Source of the DNA: Capronia americana
Taxonomy: Eukaryota > Ascomycota > Eurotiomycetes > Chaetothyriales > Herpotrichiellaceae
Assembly (NCBI GenBank): GCA_016110215.1
Contig: JADWQD010000004.1
Span: 1,364,001 to 1,428,000 of the forward strand
Direction of reading: 5' to 3'
Length of the DNA stretch: 64,000 nucleotides
Made by a program: the position numbers and the translations under genes. A model generated the notes under the pieces. That model had not been told where the DNA came from. It ran no database searches and worked only from the letters and a program-made list of their open reading frames with translations. Below are positions 46,861-58,737 of the stretch, one piece after another; positions within the stretch are counted from its first letter, which is position 1, and every line of letters begins with the position of its first letter.

Positions 46861-48153
46861 ATGCGCCTCGTCAAGCGACATATCGACAATGACGGAAGCG
46901 GGAGCGTCACATTGTGTCCAGAAGAACCCGAGGACATGGTGAGTCGCACTTCGTTCAATCTGCAGAAGACATTCTGAGGGGTAGAACAGTGGCATGCTTA
47001 CAACCTCATTCGTCCTGCAGACCTTCTCACCGCATCTGCGATACGGCGGGTGACCACCGAATCATCCTCGACCGGCTCGACCTCCTCGCAAAGAGTACAC
47101 ACAAATCTAACGATACGAGTCAAGTCGACCGATTTCGATCCACAAGCCGGCCAACTCCACGTCTCCGGCCAGATTGCACGAGAGAACAGATACACCAAAA
47201 TCGGACAATTCCATACCCTCGACCTGGAACTGGACCGGAATTTCACCCTCGAGAAGGAAGTTGAAGGTGACAATGGCGGCGAAGGCTGGGACAGTGTTGC
47301 ACGCGCACAACTGGAAGAAGCCGTCGACCAGACTCGAGGCACTGAAGCAGTGGCGGTAGTCATGCAAGAGGGCCTAGCCAACATATGTTTCATTACACAG
47401 TTTCAAACTGTCCTGAGACAAAAGGTCGAGGTCTCAGTACCACGGAAACGTACGGGAGCTGGAAGGTCCGCGGACCATGATAAGGGACTGCAGAAGTTCT
47501 TCAGTACAGTGCTGGACACGTTAATGCGACAACTTCAAGGTTTGCTGGAGAATAAAGACAGCAGCACAAACTTCCCAATCCTGTTAGCAAGTCCTGGCTT
47601 CACGGCCGCCGGCTTCCTCAAATACATCACCGAAACTGCGTCTACGAAGGGTGACAAATTGCTGCAAGACCTGGTGAAACGGAAAGCCTTCATTGTCATC
47701 CACAGCAGTTCAGGCCATCTGCACAGTTTAAATGAGGTACTCAAAAGTCCCGAGGTTTTGGTAAGGCTGAAGGATACGAAGTACGCCAGAGAGACTTCCT
47801 TGATGGACGACTTCTTTGCTCTGCTGCGGAAAGATGACGGACGGGCTTGGTACGGACCAAGAGAGGTCGAGACATGTGTAGAGAAGGGTGCGGTAGGTCG
47901 AGGTGGAGGGGTCCTTCTAATCAGCAATGCTCTCTTCCGGAGCCAAGATGTGGCCACAAGGCGGAGATGGGTCAGACTGGTCGATAAAGTGAGAGAAGTC
48001 GAGGGTGGAGAAGTCAGAGTGCTCAGTAGTGATCACGAAAGTGGGAAGAGATTAGAGGGGCTCGGAGGCATTGCTGCCATCTTGACATTCCCCATCGACG
48101 ACATTGAGTCGGATGGTGAAGAGTCTGAGGATGATGGTAGCGAAGAATCATAG
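46861..48153 (+). CDS. dom34: Pelota/Dom34 mRNA surveillance protein
   Basis: This eRF1 relative works with Hbs1 to split stalled ribosomes in no-go and non-stop decay. Exons 46861-46938 and 46990-48153 give 413 residues. The start MRLVKRHIDNDGSG is the typical Pelota N-terminus, and the splice rebuilds PEEPEDMWHAYNLIRPADLL. The three eRF1-like domains follow in order. The second includes AVAVVMQEGLANICFIT, and the third has SLMDDFFALLRKDDGRAWYG and GGVLLISNALFRS. An acidic tail (ESDGEESEDDGSEES) closes the protein, as in other fungal Pelota. There is no GGQ motif, as expected for Pelota. Confidence 0.95.
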
Positions 48154-48435
48154 CCGAAGTTCAGAACCAAGTGTCCTCCATACGACCAGAAAATAATCAG
48201 CCTGGCGTGCCTGGTCACAAAGCTAAGTCCACAGTGAACAGGTCAGTGAAGCTCTCATCAGCCCCTTGCGTCGTTTAGCGGAAGCCTTCCGCGACACGTG
48301 AAGGTGACGTGCTTCTTTGTTGACCCGGTAGTAAATATCCCGCGCCGCCAACCAAGCGAGCACGATCAGGTTCGCTAAAACGATACCGTGCCACCTTCCG
48401 AACCACCTCCAACCTATTTCCCCCCTCCCTCAACG

Positions 48436-50376
48436 ATGCCATGGCCCGCAAAGCCTCCTATGACCCTCAAGGAGGCCAAGCGGGCGTACAAGAAAGATGG
48501 CGGGACCGTCCGATACACCGCGTCACAAATGGCCCGCGCCGACAGGATAGATGCCCAGGAGGAGAAGCGCAAGAGAGCACTAGAAAAGGACCGGCAACGA
48601 GTTGAGAACAAGCGCAAGCGAGAAGAGAAAGCGGAGAGAGAGCGGACTGTGAGACAGAAGATGCTGGAGGAGGGCCGGATTAGCATTGAGGATACGTGGG
48701 GCAAGGTCACAGCCAGTCAGCCTAGGTTGAACAAATTCTTTGGGCAAAGGGGCGTCGCGGCATCAGTAAAGAGTGATTTAAGAAATCCTGTTAGCACAGA
48801 CAAGGGGACAATTCTGCCAGATGACCCCGTCGCCGAGGACAGGTCACCTGGGCATCAAGACATTGCGCAGGAGGAAATACCAACGCCCTTATCGAAAGCT
48901 GTGCAGGCTCCGTCCACAACGACAGACCTGACTCTCACCTCTGCGGACAAAGACCAGCACGTCCAAGCAAGAACACCTCCTTCGACTCATAACAGACCTT
49001 CAGCACTAAAGGTGCTCAGCCCTTCACAAGTCAACGCTCGTTCATCAACACCAGCGAAGGCTGTCAACAAATCCCACTGCGAACCATCACCGAGTTGGGT
49101 CGACGTTTCTCGAAGTAGCCTGCCCGTTTTTTCAAGTCTCCCAGCACCACCCAAGTCGACAGGACAGTCTCTCCATGCTTCGCCACGGTCAACACGGGGC
49201 AATGCTGTTTCGGCTGGCTTTTCGGAGGAACTGCTTCCTGTGAGAGTAGGAATCAATGCAGGCGGTAAAAACCTCAAGGACAACAGATATAGTCTACAGC
49301 ATTCTTCGCCTGAAGAGGAAGCATCCAACAAACCTCAGACAGCAAGAGCTCGGCCTCCGCAGCCGACGCTTGACGTGGACGAGGATGAGGATTTCACCGA
49401 TGGTATCGACGACGAAACATTTCTCATGCTATGTGCGACACAGAAGCTTACAAATATCTCTCCGTCAACGTCAACGGGCAAAGCTTTGAAATCCCCGACC
49501 TCGACCGCCGACGCGCAAGTTTGTTCATCCTGCAAAGAAGCCTTCGGGGCAGAACTTGTGACTGAGAACAGTAGAACCACGCATGCCATGACCGAGCCAT
49601 TGAAAGAACTGTCGGAAAGCTTCAGCTCGGTTTTCAATGAGATTGGAGATGAAGATCTCCTCGCTCTGGCTGCAGCAGTGGAGGCTGAGCTAGCTACAAC
49701 ACAACCAACACCTATGGTAGTACCAGCGGTGAAGAGTGGAAACGAGAGGTCTCCAGCTCTAGCACAGCAGCGACCATTGAAGGCTCAAGAAACCGGGAAG
49801 CCACAATCTGTCACTTCCAGTGGCGGATCGATAAATACCAGACAAGATCCTCCGACTCAAGAAGGGGCCTTGGTCTCTACTTGGATGCCGCCACCAGAAA
49901 AGCCCCCAGAGGCGGCAGTGAAGGTGGAAGCAAACCCAGATTTCTCGCGAGCATACGCGATGCCTCGGAACTTACGGAGCTCAGTGTCCAGCCCATTGAA
50001 TTCCCGAGCGACGGGGTCGAACGCCAGGGTAAGCGGGACGAACGACCGAGCGACTGGCACGAATCCTCGAGCTATGGGCAGAAATCCTCGAGCTGCCGTT
50101 TCCCCTCCGCGATCAGGAGGCCCGAATCCGAGCTTGTTGGGTTCTAGACCTCCTGGGTATCTCTCACCTTCACGACGGAAGGCACAGCGGCCCAAATCAC
50201 CCCCAGCGCCTATCCCTGGGCCCAAACCAACGAAACGGCACCGATACCCCTGGGACGACAATCCCACGGATGAATTTCCCGGTTTGGGTCCTTCTACGCA
50301 GGCCTTGTCCTTGGAATTGCTCGAGAAAGTGGAAGCACAAATCAGAAACGAGGAGCAAAAGCTTCAAACACGGTGA
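48436..50376 (+). CDS. Orphan nuclear protein with a canonical PCNA-interacting (PIP) box
   Basis: The single exon gives 646 residues. The start is the ATG at MPWPAKPPM; upstream codons in frame lack an ATG. Residues 40-80 form a very basic helical/coiled-coil stretch (KRKRALEKDRQRVENKRKRE). A PIP box QPRLNKFF lies at about 95-102 (Q-x-x-L-x-x-F-F). The remainder is low-complexity Ser/Pro/Thr-rich, with an acidic patch DVDEDEDFTDGIDDE, a possible Cys pair (CSSCKEAFG), and degenerate GTNPRA-like repeats at about 535-570. It ends with a conserved-looking helix after DEFPGLGPSTQ. I do not recognise the family. The PIP box and basic region suggest action at replication forks or in DNA repair. Confidence 0.7.
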   Translation: MPWPAKPPMTLKEAKRAYKKDGGTVRYTASQMARADRIDAQEEKRKRALEKDRQRVENKRKREEKAERERTVRQKMLEEGRISIEDTWGKVTASQPRLNKFFGQRGVAASVKSDLRNPVSTDKGTILPDDPVAEDRSPGHQDIAQEEIPTPLSKAVQAPSTTTDLTLTSADKDQHVQARTPPSTHNRPSALKVLSPSQVNARSSTPAKAVNKSHCEPSPSWVDVSRSSLPVFSSLPAPPKSTGQSLHASPRSTRGNAVSAGFSEELLPVRVGINAGGKNLKDNRYSLQHSSPEEEASNKPQTARARPPQPTLDVDEDEDFTDGIDDETFLMLCATQKLTNISPSTSTGKALKSPTSTADAQVCSSCKEAFGAELVTENSRTTHAMTEPLKELSESFSSVFNEIGDEDLLALAAAVEAELATTQPTPMVVPAVKSGNERSPALAQQRPLKAQETGKPQSVTSSGGSINTRQDPPTQEGALVSTWMPPPEKPPEAAVKVEANPDFSRAYAMPRNLRSSVSSPLNSRATGSNARVSGTNDRATGTNPRAMGRNPRAAVSPPRSGGPNPSLLGSRPPGYLSPSRRKAQRPKSPPAPIPGPKPTKRHRYPWDDNPTDEFPGLGPSTQALSLELLEKVEAQIRNEEQKLQTR

Positions 50377-51377
50377 TGCGAGAGACCGAGCTGTGATAGC
50401 CCTTTTCATTCCGAGCACCGAATTTTCGATTTTCACGGCTCGGCATCCTATCTGGCCGCCTTGACGCCGAATGTTCGGTTCAGCTCGGTTCACCAGAATA
50501 TACGGTTCGGCCTGCGGAAAGTGATATACTTGACTGGCGGTATGACGACGACACGACTGCATTGTGGGTAAGAAGGTCAGGTCAACATGACATTAGCATT
50601 AGCATCGACTGGGCATGGCTGGAGGGCATCACTGCTGCATTGCAATCAGGTTTCGGATCCCAGGCCACAGGGCAGGCAGTGTAGCATCGGGGTTTTTTGC
50701 ATTTTGCATTTGATGTACGGAGTCCAGGAGCTCATTAGATTGGACCGGATTGCATACTACGGTACTTCGCGGCACACAGGGTTGGATATTAGCATGAAAT
50801 GTTCACGAATCGACGTTTTGGATACGGAGTGCTCACCAAGGCACTGACTGACTTACGGGGAAGGAAGCATCAAAAAACAGCTGGCCGGCCGTCCAGCACA
50901 GATACAGTAGATCCAGTACCGCAGAATGAATCCCGTATGGTTGCCACATACTGTGTAAGTCACGGACAACAAGGCATGGAGTATGGGAGTGGAGGCACGG
51001 AGGCTCCATTAACGTAGGGGATACTGTAGGGACTACGTGTACTGCGTATGGGTACCGAGTAGGTACCTATTGTGCAGGTACGACGTACAGTACCAGTTCT
51101 GGTTCCCTCTGCTTTCAAATTCGGCTTACAGTGCATAGTATAGTATAGTGCTCCGTACTTGAAGTTGGTTATCCCTCAATTAAGTTCAGGTCCTACAGTA
51201 CAGTATCTGATGTGATGGCTTGTATATTCCCTCGCAGAACGCTCTGCAACTCGAGTATTCAAACTCCAAGTATCCAGGACCCCCGCCATCTAGGTGTCCG
51301 CCCAAGCTAATAGGTATATTGCCGAATGAAGATTTCCACACCCATGAATGCTCAACACCACAGCGATACAGTTGTAT
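50377..51377. other. Intergenic between convergent orphan and MFS genes
   Basis: 1.0 kb without a gene. Several GTAC/ACAGTA-rich short stretches occur near 51010-51210. The spacer is otherwise featureless. Confidence 0.5.
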
Positions 51378-53278
51378 CTACACGTCACCCTCCTTACTTG
51401 CCTGCAACTCGTCTTCGCTCTCCCCTCCCTTCTCCTGGCCACTGTTCTTGCTCCACCCTCTCACTTTGTGGCCCCACAGATAGAAAATCACGGGGATGGG
51501 AATCATGATCGTGGCGAGACAGCCCAGCAGCGTCCCCGCCCACTGAATGCCCAGGTTGTGGAACATCTGGTCGGCAAAGAGGGGGAATCCGGCCCCGAAA
51601 AACGATCGGAGCAGCGAGTTTGCTGCAATGGCCGAGGCCGCGAACATCAGGTACGTGTCGATGATGTAGTTGAAGCATTGCAGGAAGATGCATAGGATGC
51701 CGAAGCCGGTGATGACGCCGGAGAAAGTGGGCGCAAGCCAGTGGATGGACTTGTTCCACCCGGTCCAGCCGAACCAGAAGAGACCGATTGCGAAGGCCAC
51801 GGCGCCGACGATGACAGGCGGCAAGCGCCACTCGGGGACCTGGACGCCGTGGTTGCGGACGAGTTTCTTCTTGTACTGCACTTGGTCGATCATGATGTAG
51901 ATGCCGCCGCAGAGCTGGCCGACGATGAGGCCGATGAAGGGCAGGCCGCCGACGCCCTCGTTCATGCCGTGCACCCCTTGGAAGACGATCGGGTAGGCGC
52001 CGAGGAAGAGATAGATCAACCCGTAGATGAACGACATGTACAGTGTGATCAGGAAGATGATGGGCTCGGTGAACAGCATGCGCACGGGACGCATGAAGTT
52101 CTCGTCAATGAGCTCGAGGAAATCGACCTCGACTTCTTCCTGTTTGGCGTGGATGGCGAAGTTCTTGGTCTCGCGGCGGATGCGGCCCGCTTTGGCGACA
52201 AGGATCGCGGGCGCGTACGTCTCCTTCAGAAAAAGGGTGAGAAACGTAGAGAGCCAGCCCATGATGGAGGCGATGTACATGGTCCAGCGCCAGCGGAGGT
52301 GGCTGTCGGCGATGAAGCCTCCGACGAAGGGGGACGCGAAGGGACCGCAGAAGACGGCCATGGCGAAGGCGGTGATGGCGATGCCGCGCTGGCTGTCGTC
52401 GTACATGTCGGCGAAACAGGCTGGGACGATTGCCAGGGGCCCCGCGGCGAAGAATCCACTGAAGAAGCGGGATAGCATCAGGGTCTGATAGTCCTTGGCC
52501 GTCGCCGCTGCGACGGCAAAGATGGCAAACCCGAACATGGCCACCACCAGCGGCTTCTTGCGCCCGAGCAGCTCAGAACCAGGGCCCCAGGCAATAGGGC
52601 CGAAAGCAAAGCCCAGAACGTAAAGAGTGATACCTAAGACGCCCACTTCGGTACTCACGTGGAACTCGTGGGAAACTTGTGGGATCGCCGAAGAGAAGAT
52701 TGCGCTGGAGAAAGAGGCCACGAAGGTGATGAAGGAGAAGATGATCGACTGCACTATCCTGTCACGGCGAGTCAGTCGCTGAAGGTCGGGTTCGCATGGC
52801 GCACAGAGGGACGTACTTGTACCAAAAAGGCCAGTTTTGAGCATGTTCGGGATCATCGACGCCGTCGAACTCTACGACATACCCTTCGGTTGTGTCTTTG
52901 GGAGGTACCGGCTTGCCCGCTCCCAGGGTCATGACGGTTGCAGTTGACCGTCTCCTGGCGTGCGAGGGTCGGCTGCCCACGGTGAGCTGCTGTTGTGTCC
53001 GCGATCGAGCTATTCTGTCAAGCTCCACAGGATGCAGGGTATGCTGGGTGGCATTCTGGTCCTTGTTAGCTATGCTGACGAGACCACCGCCGAGGTGGTT
53101 ATTGACATACCGTATATATTGGAGTTACGCCACGGGAAAGGGTTGATGAGGGTTCTGAGTGCGACCAGTCTCGTTCGATGTCTGGTCCGTGTGTGGCGAT
53201 ATAAGACAAGGTATCAGGTCGATTGGCATTGGCGTCGACCTCGGCGCGAATGATGTCTCTGCTCAAGCGATCTGCCAT
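51378..53278 (-). CDS. MFS transporter, polyamine/drug (TPO/FLR-like) DHA1 type
   Basis: This is a proton-coupled exporter. Minus-strand exons 53278-53111, 53061-52817 and 52758-51378 give 597 residues. The first exon encodes a 56-residue hydrophilic start (MADRLSRDII) and is joined to DQNATQH by a GT-AG intron. Next comes LDRIARSRTQQQLTVG, typical of the TPO/FLR cytosolic N-terminus, then DDPEHAQNWPFWYK spliced to IVQSIIF. Later landmarks are AWGPGSELLGRKKPL (motif A-like), MRPVRMLFTEP and LLRSFFGAGFPLFADQMF. It ends with a Gly/Glu/Ser-rich tail. It has the 12-TM DHA1 layout; the substrate is unknown. Confidence 0.9.
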
Positions 53279-54210
53279 GATGGAGGTTTTCTGGTGGCTG
53301 TACACAGATTCCTGTCGCTGATGCTCTGTGCTTGGCTCTGCTCGTCTGCGCGTGGTTGCTGATATTCAAGAGTCCAAAGCGCCCTTCGCCTTGATATACC
53401 TGTTCGTGCTGCTGTGTTAGCCATGGCATCTCGGATGCTCGGCCACGTTCAAATGGCTTGTTAGAGTTTTTGACCGACATGTCGTAGGCAAAGACCTATC
53501 AACAGCCGGCCGTTCATTCAACGAGTATGGAATTGTTCCAGGGAAGCCTGCAGGTGCTCGTAGCCTTCGGCCAATAGTCCAGACGATAACCACGAATATC
53601 TCGCTAGAGCTTGAACGGGAAAACATATGGCCCTCTCAAAGCTTGGTAAACGGGCCGGACAATCCTAGAACGCGACAGTAATCATCGAAGCGGAACTCAT
53701 GTCAACGTGGCTTTACCGGATGAAGCCTGGGAGAAGCGGCTCGCTGTTCCTACGACGCCTGAAACGTGTGGACTGCGACGTCATCGGCAGCACTGCGGAA
53801 TGATGGAGGAAATCTCGGCCACTCGCAGAGGCCGACACCAATGGCCGTTGCGCAATAAGAGCGTAGTAATAGCTCATGGCCAGGGGTGAGGTCACCAAGG
53901 TCTTGCTGAGCAACAACTGAGAGTACGTTCGAGTAGGTAGAAGAGATGGAGTTGTTGTGGAGATCGTCTTCGTACGCGTTTTGAAGCTTTTGGAGGAACG
54001 GATACCCATCACCGTTCGGTGAGAGTGTCTACACAGTACGACAGCACCGAGTACATTACTTCTTACCCAATTACGCCGCGAACGCGTTTCTTCTCTTCGT
54101 ATCGCACGCATGCAGATCGATCTACCACTGGAAATCCACTGTGATGCTGATCCGATGTAATGCGTGCCTGCAAGGTTAGCCTGCGTTCTCAGTGAGGCTG
54201 GCGTGAAAAG
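53279..54210. other. Intergenic between divergent MFS and NPR2 genes
   Basis: About 930 bp, no supported gene; both promoters should lie here. Confidence 0.5.
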
Positions 54211-55754
54211 ATGTCCATCAGAGCCATCTTCTACAGCAAGTTCGACCCTCAAGAAGGCAAGCCACTCCTCGCTGTGACACAGAAACCGCTTCTTATGAGT
54301 AGCCAGGGCCCAAGATCGTGCATCAGGTCCCCGAGGACTCGATCTCAACGACCAGCGACCTGTCTGCCTCCGTAACCGGCCCATCACCGACGACGCCGCT
54401 GCTCTCCTTCTCAACCATCTCGCGCTTCCTGATTCCTCGTCAGTCGCTCTGTGGCAATCTCATCTCCCTGTCACCGCCGCCTCTTACGCCGAGCACTCCT
54501 CCGACGCTTGTCCTATCGTACCCTATCTGTTTGACGTCCCCGCAGTACCCACGCAATGAGTTCATCTTCAACTTCGCGCTTGTCTTGGGCGAGCCTTCCA
54601 CTATCGATGTCCCCTCGTACAAGTCGGTGGTGAAGAAGCTGGCGCATCTAATGCGGAGCCTGGAAGAACAATCGCGCTTCTTGAGCGAGGATAATGCGCC
54701 TCCGAACTCTGGCAAGATCTACAGCTTGTGCGAGATGTTGATGGAAGACCTGAACAACTATTGTGAATGCATGATTCCCATCGATGAGTTGAACACGCTG
54801 AACATCAAGCTCTTCCCGACTCTGCCGAATCCTGCCAGTGTCAAACCGTGGCACGTTCCGCTCTTCACGGTAAGAATCGAGACTATGGTAGACGAGAACT
54901 GGGATCTCACAATGCTTCGAATCATCCCTTTCATCAATGGCGTCAACAGCGTCAAAAGGATCGCCATCTTGGCAGATGCAGACCTGAAGCTGACCAAGAA
55001 GTGCGTGAAGCATCTGCTCTACTATAGCTGCGTCCTTCTGCTTGACATATTCAGCTTCCACGCCATTTACGCTCCCACGGCGGAATTTGCCAATATGATC
55101 GCCAAGGACACCGAGATGCAGAAGGAATGCGCCAGGTACGTAAACACAGCATTTACACCGGGTGCGCAGGAGGAGGCCATCATCGACGGTGGCGCGGAAC
55201 GGCGGACGAGCGGCTTGACACATGTGACCACCCTGCACGATGATGAGATCTGGCCCTTGACAGGGAAAGGCGACCCAATCGACGGAGTCGCCATAGTCCA
55301 ACTCTTCGCCAATTTGCGCCAAGGCCTGACTGTACGAGAATGGTATGCTCGGAATGCGAACCTGCTCGCTAATATAGACCTACGGCGATTTGTGACTTTT
55401 GGAGTCATCAAGGGCTTTCTCTACCGCGTCCATCGATATGCCATCCGCACTCCGAAAGGAGCAGCGGCCGTGGATCAGGGAGACGGGCCGGATGTTCAGT
55501 ATCAGACCCTTACACGAAGCATGTCAAGTGAACATCACCTTACCGAACAACCGACATCAAGTACTAGGAAGAAACACCACGCGGCTGGGAAGACCAGCAA
55601 GGGCGGCCAAAGTCTGAATGCTCAGATCATGCAGTATCTAGACGGCACGCATTGCTTCGACGAGATCTGCACCGAACTAGGAATCAGCGAAAAGGATCTC
55701 ACAGAGAGACTGAAGAGTAGAGAGATGGGCGAAGTCACCATCATCTGTAGATAA
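54211..55754 (+). CDS. npr2: NPR2, GATOR1/SEACIT complex subunit (nitrogen/TORC1 control)
   Basis: With NPR3 and IML1/DEPDC5 this protein forms the complex that turns TORC1 down when amino acids are scarce. Exons 54211-54256 and 54307-55754 give 497 residues. Splicing with a GC donor (GCAAGC) at 54257 and an AG at 54305-54306 joins FYSKFDPQEG to PKIVHQVPEDS, the expected NPR2 N-terminus; no GT donor fits. Later conserved segments are YPRNEFIFNFALV, LNIKLFP, VPLFTVRI, LTMLRIIPFINGVNSVKRIA and the C-terminal winged-helix-like LDGTHCFDEICTELGISEKD. Length and motif order match the family. Confidence 0.93.
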
Positions 55755-55926
55755 GGCTACCTTACCGAGGAATCATGGGCCTCGCGATGTTCGACTTGAA
55801 TGTTCAGCCGAAGAGTGCTCCTTGATTCCAGATCCGAAGACTCGAGCCCCGACTCTCATCTGTTCGACTCTTTACCGTGGCAATCAGGCCGTCACGACCC
55901 GCATCTCTGCATCTGGCAAGCGCCGA

Positions 55927-57603
55927 TCATGCCAACTCCAGAATATCCTTCAACACGGCCAGTGCGCCAAACAACTCATTGTCATGGTACTTCCTGGCAT
56001 TGATCTGCAAGTTGATTGGCGCCTTCTCAAAGTTCCCTTCCTCCCACAACTGTTTAACATGCCCGCAAGCGTCGCTCAGCGGCTTATAATCCTCCGCATA
56101 CTGCTCGCCCTTCTCCGCCTTGATCGGCGTCGGAATCACAACACCGGGATAATCGACAAAGTTGTACAACGAAGTGTACGTCCAGTAAAACGCAGTATCG
56201 TGCTGCGAAGCGGGTCCCACAAAGCACGGTCCGATCACGAGGTCCACGTCCTGCGAGTTCCAGTACTGGGCAAATTTAATGCGATAGTCGTCTCGCTCGC
56301 CGCGCATGGTGCTCACATCAAGGCCGGTGCGCATGCCGTGCACTTCGGCGTCCTTCCAGATCCAGGCGGAAAGAGGATGGACTGGTTCGCCGGTTTCTTC
56401 GATGTGTTCAACAACGGCTTGGCCGCCTTCGGGCCAATATTGGAGGCGGATGGTGGACCACGCTTCCGCAGCGTTGTATGGCGTAAAGTCCTTGATCTCG
56501 ACAAGGTCTTTGTACTTGGGATCCGAGAGCTTTTCTTTTGCCCAGGCGATGGCGCGTTTCACGGGCGGCTGAGGATCGATGAAGCCGTCGTTGCTGATGA
56601 TACCGATCTTAAGCGGTTTGGTGACGGGCGTTTCGAACCCTGTCCACTTCGTCGGCACGAGACGCGGGTCTTCGAGATAGGGTTTCGCTGCGAGTAGACC
56701 TTTCGTCATGAGATCCATATCTCGAAGGCTGCGGCACATCGGTCCGATGGAGCACAACACGTTGAGCTCGGCGGGGAACGGGGCGGCTATCATGCCTTTC
56801 ATGGGCAATACGTAGGATGTCGGTTTGAAGCCGTAGATGCCGCAGAAGGCCGCCGGGCCACGGATACTTCCCCCAATGTCGGTGCCAACGCCCAAGACGG
56901 ACCCCTTCATTGCGATCAAGGCTGCTTCTCCGCCGGTCGAGCCGCCCGCGGAGAGCTGAATATTGTACGGATTCAGCACTCGGCCCCAGTGCGAGTCCGA
57001 CTCCAGATGCATCAACGACTGCGGCTGATTGGTTTTGCAGTAAAAGACGGCTCCCATAGAGCGCAGGATCCCAATGAATTGGCTGTCTTTTTCGTCGTAC
57101 TGGATACTGCCGAAATAGCCATACGACGAGTAGGTGCCGGCGATGGGCATGTGGTCCTTGATGCTGACTGGTACGCCGTGCAAGGGACCGATGGGCTTTC
57201 CGTTCTTCTCGAGATACTCGTCGAGTTTCTTGGCTTGCTCGATCGCCTCGTCCATGAACCATTGGGTCAAGCAGCATGTCAGTTGATGAGCGATAATCGC
57301 CCGCTTGGCGAATGCCGTGACTACTTCGACTGCAGAATACTTCTTTCCCGCAATGGCTTCTGCGAGGCCTGTCGCATCGTAACTCTCCGTGATCTCGATC
57401 TCCTTGGGTGTCAGGATGCCGAATGTCGTCGCCAGTTCTGAGACATCTTGAGGGGGATCATTGACCACATCCTCGGGGATGTAGTATTCTTTGGGAATTT
57501 TATCGGCAAAAGTGCGAAGTAACGCAGCGCGCTTTTCTTCGAACTCGGGCGTGCCTTGAGGCACGGCTTTTGGTTGTACTACCTTGAAGGGGCGGCCGAC
57601 CAT
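55927..57603 (-). CDS. Amidase (acetamidase-like, amidase signature family)
   Basis: This enzyme hydrolyses a carboxamide to acid and ammonia. A single exon gives 558 residues from the ATG at MVGRPFKVVQ; the upstream in-frame codons have no family resemblance. The Ser-cisSer-Lys triad is intact: Lys149 (VSIKDHM), Ser222 (SAGGSTGGEAALIA) and nucleophile Ser246 (TDIGGSIRGPAAF), with the normal 24-residue Ser-Ser spacing. The protein resembles fungal AmdS-type amidases. It is divergent from the MFS transporter at 58.7 kb. The pair may import and hydrolyse an amide; this is inference. The 3' end faces NPR2 at a distance of 172 bp. Confidence 0.94.
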   Translation of the reverse strand: MVGRPFKVVQPKAVPQGTPEFEEKRAALLRTFADKIPKEYYIPEDVVNDPPQDVSELATTFGILTPKEIEITESYDATGLAEAIAGKKYSAVEVVTAFAKRAIIAHQLTCCLTQWFMDEAIEQAKKLDEYLEKNGKPIGPLHGVPVSIKDHMPIAGTYSSYGYFGSIQYDEKDSQFIGILRSMGAVFYCKTNQPQSLMHLESDSHWGRVLNPYNIQLSAGGSTGGEAALIAMKGSVLGVGTDIGGSIRGPAAFCGIYGFKPTSYVLPMKGMIAAPFPAELNVLCSIGPMCRSLRDMDLMTKGLLAAKPYLEDPRLVPTKWTGFETPVTKPLKIGIISNDGFIDPQPPVKRAIAWAKEKLSDPKYKDLVEIKDFTPYNAAEAWSTIRLQYWPEGGQAVVEHIEETGEPVHPLSAWIWKDAEVHGMRTGLDVSTMRGERDDYRIKFAQYWNSQDVDLVIGPCFVGPASQHDTAFYWTYTSLYNFVDYPGVVIPTPIKAEKGEQYAEDYKPLSDACGHVKQLWEEGNFEKAPINLQINARKYHDNELFGALAVLKDILELA

Positions 57604-58737
57604 TTTGCCGATACAGCTGGGCTTTCTATCCTGATTTACAGGGAGCTGGCTACGATGCTGTAGTTGTGTCACACCTTGACGAGGATTGTCGTGTTTCGGG
57701 ACGTCACTGTTCTGGAGCGATAAAAGGTTGACATCGAGGTCTCTGCCGGTTTTTCAGGATGTTCTCCCTTATCCATGCGCCTGGCACCCTCTCGCTGGAC
57801 GGTCTCGTCGAGACGTAATAGCAGTTGGTCGGGACGGTGATCGTTGATCTCCGCCGCGCAAATGCTTGCCTCTGGTTCCTGATACCCGGAGAGCCCGCAT
57901 GGCAGGCAAAGGCTTTTGCAGATAGCACTATCCACTATCCATTACCGACGGAAGGGTTCTGGCTTGCAACAGACCGACGCCATCACTTCGAAGGAGGCGT
58001 CGCAAGGGAGTTTCCCCGCATTGCTCTAACACCAGGAGAACGATCGTTGCGATGGCGTCTGCAAAGAGCCAGTCACGTTCATTTGCGCGTGAGATGGTGG
58101 TCCGCAAGCATGGGTGTTAGCTCATGCAGTTCAAGCAGTCTTTATCGCCAGCCCGGAGTATCTCCAGGGCGACCATTCGTCCGACGCCGACTAGCCCCAG
58201 CTTTCCAAGCCCCAGCGGAAATCGAGCGATAAAGGAGGCCCTTTATCAATACCCGTCGGGCCAATCGGAGCTTGTCTTGATGGCGTGGCATCCAGCTTTA
58301 TCAGAGAGTTTTCCCCTGCCACGGGCGTGGCAACCATCGACACCCTCCCTTTATCCAAACATATCGAGTCGACCCAATTCCGCGTTCCATGTGGCGGATT
58401 GAAACGTGGTCGGGCGTTGAAATCAAGGCTCTTGGTAGACGAGACAACCCAGCACTAGACCGGCATGGCCAACATGGGAGAAGGAATCTCCGGCTTTATC
58501 AGCCCTTGTGGGTGGACATCTCCACTCAGCCACAAAGAGCAGTCAACGTGAAGGCAGACCATACTGACGGTGAGTTGATATTGGTAGGGTAAGGATGATC
58601 AGTCTAAGCGATGCCAAAATCTCATCTGCAGACGCGAAGGGCATAAGTACCTCGCTGTGCCCCTGTCCCAGCTCCGCGCTCAGTCTCATTACCATTGGAA
58701 TCAGCCTTGTAGACGCGCTTTGCTCTCCAGAGACACC
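57604..58737. promoter_or_regulatory. Divergent promoter, amidase / MFS transporter
   Basis: About 1.13 kb between two starts on opposite strands. No gene is supported. It contains recurrent CTTTATC/TTTATCAG words (GATA-type sites on the other strand) around 58140, 58234, 58298 and 58493, which would fit nitrogen control. Confidence 0.5.

Noticed and set aside
51741..52475. 244-codon antisense ORF over the 51.4-kb MFS gene
   Set aside because: Very rich in Asp/Glu/Gly/Ala, as expected from the complement of a membrane protein; no domain.
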